Shown here piece by piece: positions 51,620 through 59,405 of a stretch of DNA of 64,000 bases; position 1 is the first letter of the stretch; every line of letters begins with the position of its first letter. Where the stretch lies: assembly GCF_041929205.1 (NCBI RefSeq), contig NZ_JBHFNT010000305.1, one strand, 5' to 3'. The translations under genes were made by a program, and so were the position numbers. Source of the stretch: Floridanema evergladense. GTDB lineage: Bacteria; Cyanobacteriota; Cyanobacteriia; Cyanobacteriales; Aerosakkonemataceae. The notes under the pieces were generated by a model, which had not been told where the DNA came from, searched no databases, and was given only the letters and a program-made list of their open reading frames with translations.

Positions 51620-53257
51620 TCAGTTCATCAATGTTTTCACGCGATCGGCCACTCTGATAGACAGCGCTAGAATCGTTAGAGTTGGGTTGGAATAGCCCGC
51701 TGTTGGGAAGACTGAGCAACTAGCAATAAACAGATTCGGGATACCATGAACCTGACAGTTTGCATCCACTACGCCTTGTTTGGGATTGACGTGCATCCGA
51801 GTTGTCCCCATGTGATGGTGCATCGCCAGTTTTTCAAATTTCAGCGGTTCGCCTTCTTTGGCAAACACTAACTGTCCGTATCCCGCTTTGGCAAATTCTT
51901 CAGCCCAAATTTCTTGAACTCTTCTAGCATTGTCAATATCAATGCGATTTAAGCGCCAATGAACTTCGGTTTTTGGTTGACCTAAGCGATCGCGCTCCGA
52001 ACTAAGCATAACTCGATTGTTAGGATCGGGAGCTTGTTCCATTTGGTAAAATATTTCAAATTCCGAGAACCGATGTTTCTCGTAAGGCAAATAAGACCAA
52101 TCACCACGTTGCAAGGATGGTAACTTCCTCACCGCAGCCCAAAATCCTGCGGCAGCAATGTAATCGGCTCCTTTTAGCGCTACACTTAACTGTTTAGACA
52201 GATCCTGGAACGATTTGCCATCACGAATGGATGAGATTAGCGATCGCAAAGCTAGAGTAGCTTCCTTTTGCTGTGGTAGCGGTCTAGGAAATATTTGTGC
52301 GCCGTTATTCATTAATTTTTCCTGGCGCATCACTTCCTCAGTCAGTTTCACCCATCCCATAATCGGTACGCCCCTAACGGTATAAATGTCGTAGAGGGCA
52401 GTCAGTTGGAACAGTTTGCGATTAGAGGGGACAATTTTAGCACTGAGAATAGGCCGATCCATAAAATAGCGACCTACCAGATCGTTTTGGTTGCCCAGTC
52501 CGGCTGGCTGTTGCCGATTCGATGCCAGCAATAATCGAGCGTTTTCCAATCCCCCGGTCGCTAAGATTACTACTTTTGCCTTCAACCAAATCTGTTTATT
52601 AGATAAACAAGCAATGCGGAGGCGAGTTACTGCTTGCGTACTTTCATCAGTTTCCAGTTCAACTACGTTGGCATAAAGCAGGGTGGTGATATTTTTTGAT
52701 TGCTTAATCGTTTCCCGATATTCATGTGTAAAGGGTGTTTTGGAACCAAACTGACTGATCCGGGTGGTGATGCGATCGCTCGTAAAAGGCAACCGCTTGG
52801 CTTCTTTATCTTCCCAATCTTCAGGCTCGTAAGTGTAAGGGCCAATCTTACAAAGTCGGTGCGCCCGTTCGTAATAGGGGTCTAGGTCAGTTCTATCGAT
52901 CGCCCACCCGCTGTAAGGTATCCAATCTCGTTGTTCAAAATCGATCGGATCGAGGGGTATACAGCGAAAGCCCGCATCCTTGTGACTATTTGGTGCGCCC
53001 CACCAATGAGCAGCTCCACCAAACTGACGACGGCGGCCTTCATGCAAGCGGGGATAGGGGTCGCCAACGACTACTCCATCTAATAAAGATTGAGTCTCTT
53101 GATCGTAGTCAAATCCACCACTTTCCACCAAACAAACCTGAAAATTTTGGTTAGCAAACTCCAAGGCTAAGGTGATTCCTACTGGGCCAGCACCGACAAT
53201 ACAAACGTGCGTTTCCAAGACTTCATCGGGTGGTAGCGATCGAGCGTCAATTATCAT
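51620..53257 (-). CDS. GMC family FAD oxidoreductase
   Basis: A 545-residue FAD enzyme of the GMC (glucose-methanol-choline) group. The dinucleotide-binding loop is HVCIVGAGPVGITLALEFAN (about 17-36), and the C-terminal signature MHHHMGTTRMHVNP carries the active-site His. No signal peptide is visible. It oxidises an alcohol, possibly of a sugar. It lies inside the polysaccharide locus but separated by a hairpin from the rhamnosyltransferase gene, so its link to it is from location only. Confidence 0.9.
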   Translation of the reverse strand: MIIDARSLPPDEVLETHVCIVGAGPVGITLALEFANQNFQVCLVESGGFDYDQETQSLLDGVVVGDPYPRLHEGRRRQFGGAAHWWGAPNSHKDAGFRCIPLDPIDFEQRDWIPYSGWAIDRTDLDPYYERAHRLCKIGPYTYEPEDWEDKEAKRLPFTSDRITTRISQFGSKTPFTHEYRETIKQSKNITTLLYANVVELETDESTQAVTRLRIACLSNKQIWLKAKVVILATGGLENARLLLASNRQQPAGLGNQNDLVGRYFMDRPILSAKIVPSNRKLFQLTALYDIYTVRGVPIMGWVKLTEEVMRQEKLMNNGAQIFPRPLPQQKEATLALRSLISSIRDGKSFQDLSKQLSVALKGADYIAAAGFWAAVRKLPSLQRGDWSYLPYEKHRFSEFEIFYQMEQAPDPNNRVMLSSERDRLGQPKTEVHWRLNRIDIDNARRVQEIWAEEFAKAGYGQLVFAKEGEPLKFEKLAMHHHMGTTRMHVNPKQGVVDANCQVHGIPNLFIASCSVFPTAGYSNPTLTILALSIRVADRVKTLMN

Positions 53258-53473
53258 AGTCTTCTGTATGAATAAACTGTCTTAAGGTTCTAACTACTTA
53301 ACTAAAATTCCGGGAAATGGTTCTGTACCAATTCTACGTTTATTCATTTACTTCATCAAAAAGTTGCCTGGTAGAATCGTCTATCTTTATTGAATCTTCA
53401 AAGCTCAAAGGTTCTTTGTAAAGTAAAAGTTTAAAGATACATCTCCAGAAATTAAGATCCTTTGATTCCAGAC

Positions 53474-54193
53474 TTATCGATACACCATAGGCAACTTACA
53501 ATTCCACTCAACTAGCTTGCGAGTCACATCATCTGGGGGATTTCGCAACTCCTCCACAGTTCGTTGTCGAAACTTATTTTCCAGATAGTACTTAAGTAAA
53601 CCTAAGTATTCTCTTAATAGCACCTGTGATTTGCCAATGGCAGACCAGTGATCGGGAAGCGGTATGGGATAAGGAATGACATCAAATCCAGAAGCCCGAA
53701 ACACTAATAACGATCGCATCATGTGGGGAGTATCGGTAATCAAGACAATTTTCTGCACTTGCTGAGGATACAACACCGCTGATGTGAACAAAGCATTTTC
53801 CTCAGTCGATTGAGAACAACGTTCCCCAGTCAAGGCTGTTTTGGGAATTCCGTTCTTCTCAAATTGTTCGAGCATAAATTCTGCATCTAGCATCCCGCTG
53901 GCAAAAATTCTGGATGCGCGTTGCTGTTGCCAGAGTTTTTCCACCTTTTCGATTCTTCTTTGGCGCAACTCATCGCCACGCCCTAACACTACGATCGCTT
54001 GGACAGGCTCCCCAGTATCTTGTGGCAAGTTTGCCATCAATCCCTGAGTTGCCAAATCCACTCCCCAAGGTGACGTAATTGCCAGACAAAGCAGGAGCGT
54101 CACGGAGAAGGGAAGTAGAAATCTCTTTCGCCAACGTTTAGGGCTGAGCATCCAAACAATCCCAATCGATACGATAACAATTAGTACTTCCAT
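53474..54193 (-). CDS. YdcF/ElyC-family membrane protein
   Basis: A 239-residue DUF218 protein. N-terminal hydrophobic segments (about 3-20 and 24-45) anchor it; the exported domain has AIVVLGRGDELRQRRIEKV and the ERCSQSTEENALFTSAVL and VLITDTPHMMRSLLVFRASG stretches. ElyC-like proteins are linked to peptidoglycan or polysaccharide envelope assembly. Function here is not shown. Confidence 0.85.
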   Translation of the reverse strand: MEVLIVIVSIGIVWMLSPKRWRKRFLLPFSVTLLLCLAITSPWGVDLATQGLMANLPQDTGEPVQAIVVLGRGDELRQRRIEKVEKLWQQQRASRIFASGMLDAEFMLEQFEKNGIPKTALTGERCSQSTEENALFTSAVLYPQQVQKIVLITDTPHMMRSLLVFRASGFDVIPYPIPLPDHWSAIGKSQVLLREYLGLLKYYLENKFRQRTVEELRNPPDDVTRKLVEWNCKLPMVYR

Positions 54194-54469
54194 CGTAGAT
54201 ACACTTACTTAGTAGAGGCAAAAACGATTACTTTGGATCATAATTTCTCTAAGCAAATTTTAATTAATCCCAAAAATCAAACGAACTTTATTTATGACCA
54301 AGAAAATTATATCCTCAATCAATATCCAATTTTTCCGAAATTTCTTTAATCCAAAAACTTGCTATTGCCGCAAGAAATGAATCAAAATTCACATTCAAAT
54401 AATATAGACAAGAGCGAACGAAAAAAAATTGTTTTTAATTTAACAATTTGTCTATACTTTTGATGTTTT

Positions 54470-54695
54470 AAGCTGTTCCGCATTTAAATTGGATTGTTTG
54501 GAAACAGAAGAAAATTCGTCTAATTCTCTCCCCTGCCCCCCTGCCCCCCTGCTCCCCTGCAATCTTAATAAGTGATTTAAATGCGTGACAGCTTAGGTTG
54601 CTTGAAATTTCCAAATCGTAAACTCTGTTATTGAGCGTAACAGAAGAAGCATTAATTAGCAACTAATAATTAGCAACTTAAATGACTAACAGCTT
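54470..54695. repeat. three-copy 20-base repeat around a ccctgcccc block
   Basis: A 20-base unit (aagctgttccgcatttaaat at 54470-54489) is repeated inverted at 54575-54594 (18 of 20) and again in the second orientation at 54676-54695 (16 of 20). A tandem ccctgcccc-type block (about 54528-54560) lies between the first two. The third copy ends 8 bases before the wzc stop. This explains most of the gap 54194-54702, and the open frame at 54468-54662 is not a gene. Confidence 0.75.
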
Positions 54696-54702
54696 TTTAC
54701 AT

Positions 54703-57204
54703 TTATGATGTTGCTATTTCGATGTTACTGATGGATGGAGCATCGATTCCGATCTCATTCTTGATGGTAATCAAGTTGTGAGCTAGATTGATCTGAGCAG
54801 CTTTGAGGGAGAAAATCTGCGATCGTCCAGAAGCTTTTCGTTCTTTAGGAGAATTCGATGCTATTTCAATGTCACCGATCGATAAAGTGTCTATCTTCAG
54901 TTCATTTTTAGTCAGTTCCAGACTGCGCTCAAAACTGCGATTAGGTGTATTTAGGGAAAACACCGGAGGTGCAGAAGACTCATAATACTGATTGTAAGAA
55001 TTGATGGAGGAATCTTGATCCTTTGAGCCATTAGCAACAATTCCCAACACACCGATACTCGAAGATCTGAGTTCTTCCAGTGTCTTTGTGAATGTAGAAG
55101 CTTTTGTTTTATTCAGTCCAACTACCATAATGATTCCATCTACTTTGGGAGCAAGTATTTTCACATCTGCTAACCCAAAGGGCGGCATATCATAAATTAC
55201 CAAATCATAAGTTTCTTCAAACTTCTGCATTAAAGCTTGCATCTTTTTGGAAGATAGCAGTTTGGTCGAATCTGGAGGAACCTGTCCCGCAGTTAGCACA
55301 GATAGATTACTATCCAAGTAAGAACTTTGCACCACCATATCAAAGTCGAGATTCTCAGAAGCAATTAAGGTACTCAAACCAAAAGAATTGTCTAACTCTA
55401 GGCGTTGATGAAGCTTTGGTAGTCTTAAATCAGCATCTACCAGCAATACCCGTTGACCCAAAACTGCGGCAGCTTGTGCCAGATAAACCGATATGGTAGT
55501 TTTGCCTTCTCCTGGGGTGGAGGAACTAATAATAATTGTGCGAATTCGCGCATCTGGACTCAGGAGTAAGAGATTGGTGTGGAGCGATCGAAAAGCTTCC
55601 ACAAATGCAGATTTAGTGTAATCACGCAACACACCTTGAGAACCAATCTTGAGTCTCAACCGCTGCTGTATTTGCTTAACAAACCCAGGTATATTTAACA
55701 GAGAAGTAATTGTGTAGAACGAAATCAACTCTTGCTTCTCTCCACTGAGCGCTTTATTGTACGGAATTACCCCTAAAATTGGCAACTTAGCCAACGGCTT
55801 GATTTGATCGGCAGTGCGGATGGCACCACTGAGTTTTTCCAGCAGCAGCGCCACGCCCACACCAAGCAGCAGTCCCAAAACCGCCCCTAAGATACCACTG
55901 CGCTTGACATCAGCCGAAGAAGGAGTTGGGGCTGTTGGGGGAGTAAGGATTTGCCAGGGAGTTTTCCGTTGTCCCGCGTCAATGCGAAGGGCTTCCCGTT
56001 TCGTTAAAAACTGGTCTAGGTTGTCTGTAGAAATTTTTAACTCACGTTGAATATCGGTATATTTCCGGGAAATTGCTGATAGTCCTTTAATTCTTTGATT
56101 TAAATCCGTTTCCGTCTGTGCCAAAAATTGATCCTGCGCTTCTAATTCGCGAATTTTTGCTGCTAATTCTGCCTCTACTCGTTGACCTTCACTTTTTAAC
56201 AATGGCAGCAGATTTTTTTCTTGATCTCGCAGGGCTTGAATTTTTGGACTAATGTCTTGAAACACGGAACCATCTTTTGCCGCCTGCGCTTTTATATCTA
56301 AAATTTGAGTTAATAATTTCTGGTAGTTAGCATTTCCACTCAATACTGAGGATGCTGCTGAACCATCTTCTTGTTTTGCTAACTCTTGGCTTAAGTTCTG
56401 GTAGATGGTTCGCGTTTCGTTGAGTTTAACTTGGATATCGAATCGTTGTTGCCCAACCTTGGCGATCTGATCCGTCAGTTGTTTTCCTTGGGAATCTGGA
56501 TCGATCAAATTGTACTGCTGGCGAAAACCTTGTAGCTGATCTTGAATTGCTTGCACTCGCTTTTGTAGTTGCGGCAGTTGAGCATCGACAAACTGAATCC
56601 CCTGCCGGACATCGGCTAGACGTTCTTCTAGGCTGTATTTCAAATAAGCTTCCGCAACCAAGTCTAATATCGCTTTAACTTTTTTCGGGTCTTTGTCTTG
56701 GTAACTCACTGCCAAAATTTCACTGGCTGGATCGGGAGTGACGACCAGGTGAACGGCTATTTCGTCGTAACTGATGTCGGGATACTCTGGCTCTAGTTTT
56801 TTGGCGATCGGAGACAAAACTGTTGGACTCTTCAACACTTTCAGTTTGGTGGGATCTACTCCCTTTTCTGGTGCTTGCTGTCCTTCTTTATTGCTAAGAG
56901 TTTGTGGTACAGACGAAATCACCTCCGTTTCCACAGTGACAGGCTTAGTCAAAATTTCAAAACTTGCTTGATAGGTTGGTTTAGTATCACGCGCCTTAAC
57001 TGAAGCGGCGACGGCAACAACTACAGCCATCCCAGCAATGATTAAAACCCGCCGACGCAGAGCATCTACTACTTGCCCGATGTTTAATCCTCCTTCTTCG
57101 TCAGAATCCTTACCAGAGGGGGAATAATTGGCTTGGGGCAACTTCTGAAAGCGACGATCGGGTGCTGGAATTGCTATCTTGTGAAGCTGCTGTTCGTTCT
57201 CCAT
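54703..57204 (-). CDS. Wzc-type polysaccharide tyrosine autokinase
   Basis: An 833-residue co-polymerase that sets polysaccharide chain length. The N-terminal Wzz-like domain is flanked by TM segments at about 52-70 and 438-456, with long coiled coils at about 200-400. The BY-kinase domain has Walker A STPGEGKTT 562-570 and Walker A' LVDADLRLP 588-596. A short tyrosine cluster (Tyr737, 740, 741) follows. An 18-residue segment at 766-783 is repeated at 815-832 (11 of 18 identical), an unusual C-terminal extension. Confidence 0.93.
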   Translation of the reverse strand: MENEQQLHKIAIPAPDRRFQKLPQANYSPSGKDSDEEGGLNIGQVVDALRRRVLIIAGMAVVVAVAASVKARDTKPTYQASFEILTKPVTVETEVISSVPQTLSNKEGQQAPEKGVDPTKLKVLKSPTVLSPIAKKLEPEYPDISYDEIAVHLVVTPDPASEILAVSYQDKDPKKVKAILDLVAEAYLKYSLEERLADVRQGIQFVDAQLPQLQKRVQAIQDQLQGFRQQYNLIDPDSQGKQLTDQIAKVGQQRFDIQVKLNETRTIYQNLSQELAKQEDGSAASSVLSGNANYQKLLTQILDIKAQAAKDGSVFQDISPKIQALRDQEKNLLPLLKSEGQRVEAELAAKIRELEAQDQFLAQTETDLNQRIKGLSAISRKYTDIQRELKISTDNLDQFLTKREALRIDAGQRKTPWQILTPPTAPTPSSADVKRSGILGAVLGLLLGVGVALLLEKLSGAIRTADQIKPLAKLPILGVIPYNKALSGEKQELISFYTITSLLNIPGFVKQIQQRLRLKIGSQGVLRDYTKSAFVEAFRSLHTNLLLLSPDARIRTIIISSSTPGEGKTTISVYLAQAAAVLGQRVLLVDADLRLPKLHQRLELDNSFGLSTLIASENLDFDMVVQSSYLDSNLSVLTAGQVPPDSTKLLSSKKMQALMQKFEETYDLVIYDMPPFGLADVKILAPKVDGIIMVVGLNKTKASTFTKTLEELRSSSIGVLGIVANGSKDQDSSINSYNQYYESSAPPVFSLNTPNRSFERSLELTKNELKIDTLSIGDIEIASNSPKERKASGRSQIFSLKAAQINLAHNLITIKNEIGIDAPSISNIEIATS

Positions 57205-57649
57205 TTTGATTTACTCTCTGCGCGGTTGCTCATCAGTAGTCACACAAAAATTCTTGTCTGTTTATGGAGACGAGAATCTGGGTAAGCTCTTTAGTAAAGG
57301 TTGTACAGAGGAACAAAATTTTAACCTTGATGCAAATTGATTTGCTCTTCAACCAGTGTACCAACTAAAGATTCTGAAGCTAGTTTAGCATTGGCAAAGA
57401 TTCCGTGTTTAACCTTAGAATAACTACTTTCTGCTCGGAAGCCCTGTCGCTACATAGTTTTTAGTTGTTTTCTCTAGCTGGAACTCACGATTTATCAAGA
57501 AATTATCAAGCAAACACCTTATTTTATAAACTTACGGTTAAGAAATCAAATCAATATAGTATATTTACAGAGAAAATATTACCATGATATAAAACCAAAA
57601 GATTTCGCTTTGCAGTAAAATCATTCGTTTTGTCAGACTTCATAAAATT
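57205..57649. other. divergent promoter interval
   Basis: About 445 AT-rich bases between wzc (minus) and a small plus-strand gene. No repeat element, RNA gene or clear operator was recognised. Confidence 0.4.
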
Positions 57650-57850
57650 ATGACTATGACTAATTCTAAATTAATAAAAATCGCTCTTTGTACTACTTTG
57701 TTACTGAACACAATCTATACATCTGCTGCTCTAGCAGGGGAAGGGGGCGGTGAAGGTGGCGGAAATGCACAAACACCCGTTCAAGTAATTGTACAAATTG
57801 TTGTAACGGCTGTTGCTCTAAAGGTGCTGGCCTACTTTGATTTACCCTGA
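57650..57850 (+). CDS. small secreted glycine-rich protein
   Basis: A 66-residue product with a signal peptide (KIALCTTLLLNTIYTSAALA), a GEGGGEGGGN spacer and one hydrophobic C-terminal helix (VIVQIVVTAVALKVLAYF). No family is recognised. Small proteins of this kind occur beside Wzc/Wzy genes and might help the export complex. Its stop lies 94 bases from the stop of the converging Wzy-like gene. Composition is biased, so it is only probable. Confidence 0.5.
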   Translation: MTMTNSKLIKIALCTTLLLNTIYTSAALAGEGGGEGGGNAQTPVQVIVQIVVTAVALKVLAYFDLP

Positions 57851-57944
57851 GTTAGCCTCTCAACGCATAGAGATTTGAACAGTCAAACAACGATCGCTTA
57901 TCCAAAGATGTTTTTATTAAGCTGGAGGATAATGGGAAAGTTGT

Positions 57945-59297
57945 TTAATTTTGTTGCTCAAATTTTTGTTGGGTCTCGAATTTATGTTCTTGCCATCCTA
58001 ACCCGATCATACTGGCAACGAAAAGAGTATAGCCCGGTTCTTCCAATTGGGAAAACACCAAGCCAAACACAAATACGGTTAGCATCAGGTACTTAGAAAG
58101 ATCGATAACGCAGACATAGTGCCATACCAGAAATGCCAGGTAGAAGTAAGTTCCCAGTCCTAAAATTCCCAAATCTCCCCAAATGCCAGCCCAACCAAAC
58201 AAAGGGGAAAATAGGCTGGATTGGTCGCCTAACCAACTTTGACTTACGGCTCTCCAAACAGCTTTGCTAGCAGGGTGCATGGTTGCGCCCAGAGGTTGTA
58301 GTAAATTCCAGTAACTCTCCAACATCCAGCCGCCCAAACGGCCTACAGTATGCCCTGGGCCAAGACCGAGTAACCAATTGAGTGGAGATTCAAAGTAGGT
58401 AGGAACAATGCGAAATGTGGCAAATTTCAACCTTGTTGCTTCGCCATCAGGCCCGTAGAGTTCGGGTCTGATCCAAGTTGTAAAAGCGCGAAGAGCTTCA
58501 ATATTGTAGATAGCCCAGTAGAAGATGGCTAGAAAGATAGCACCAAGAATTAGATAGGTCAAAGTCTTGCCAAGGTCTTTTACATTGATCAGGTAAAGAA
58601 GAACATATCCAATAATGAAGGAAAGTAAGACTTGTTTTGTATCTGAGATCACGATGTGGTTGAAACAAGCAAGGACGATCGCGATCCGAAACCAAAGTGG
58701 CTTAGTCTTGGCACTCACAAAATAATACACGGCAAAGGTCATGGCAACGGAACCACCAATCACATGACCTGCCCCTTGCCCAATAAAAATTCCTTTAATA
58801 TTGTCTTCCAAACCAATCAGGTTTTCCATACGAAAAACATATTTCTGGACATAGGCAAAGAGCATATTAATCATTGCAAATGCGAGAATATAACTTCGGA
58901 AGCGTTGAAATCCCTCCGCCGACATGGGCATACAAACAATGGTCAAGATCAAAATGAAAGGTTCTCCCAACAGCAAAAAGCTGAGGATAGCGTTGACTAT
59001 TCCGGCATTATTAAGCAAAGAACTGGCGATCGTAACGGTCAAAAACAGAAATATCCCAATCAAAAGTTGCTTGGAAATCTCTATTTGTTTGCGATCTTTG
59101 CTGCGGGATGTCGTTACCACTGACCAACAGGCAAATGGTATTGCCGCAAAGTGCAAAAAGTTAATCGCAGAAGGAATTTTTAGTGCTGTGAGAACCCTGG
59201 GAAATAGGGCGGTAGCAATGCCAAACAGTGTGAGATTCGCGTTGGTGACGTATCCTTTTGGTTTTTTAGCGGTAGCGGATTCTAATGTTCTAGTCAT
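57945..59297 (-). CDS. Wzy-like polysaccharide polymerase / O-antigen ligase
   Basis: A 450-residue membrane protein with about ten to eleven hydrophobic segments and a long loop after segment nine (LGLGPGHTVGRLGGWMLESY). This layout is seen in Wzy/WaaL-like polymerases and ligases that join lipid-linked oligosaccharides outside the membrane. AGAGG precedes the ATG at 59297. It may polymerise the units built by the neighbouring glycosyltransferases. Confidence 0.82.
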   Translation of the reverse strand: MTRTLESATAKKPKGYVTNANLTLFGIATALFPRVLTALKIPSAINFLHFAAIPFACWSVVTTSRSKDRKQIEISKQLLIGIFLFLTVTIASSLLNNAGIVNAILSFLLLGEPFILILTIVCMPMSAEGFQRFRSYILAFAMINMLFAYVQKYVFRMENLIGLEDNIKGIFIGQGAGHVIGGSVAMTFAVYYFVSAKTKPLWFRIAIVLACFNHIVISDTKQVLLSFIIGYVLLYLINVKDLGKTLTYLILGAIFLAIFYWAIYNIEALRAFTTWIRPELYGPDGEATRLKFATFRIVPTYFESPLNWLLGLGPGHTVGRLGGWMLESYWNLLQPLGATMHPASKAVWRAVSQSWLGDQSSLFSPLFGWAGIWGDLGILGLGTYFYLAFLVWHYVCVIDLSKYLMLTVFVFGLVFSQLEEPGYTLFVASMIGLGWQEHKFETQQKFEQQN

Positions 59298-59405
59298 CTA
59301 AAAACCTCTGGGAGTTCGAGACTGAACTGATTGATCTCGGAGCAGAAACACGACAGGGAAAATAAATCGATCGTCAATACTATCAATACTAGTCGATAGA
59401 CTACT

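Noticed and set aside
54468..54662. 64-codon minus-strand frame
   Set aside because: It spans the three-copy repeat and the C-rich tandem block.
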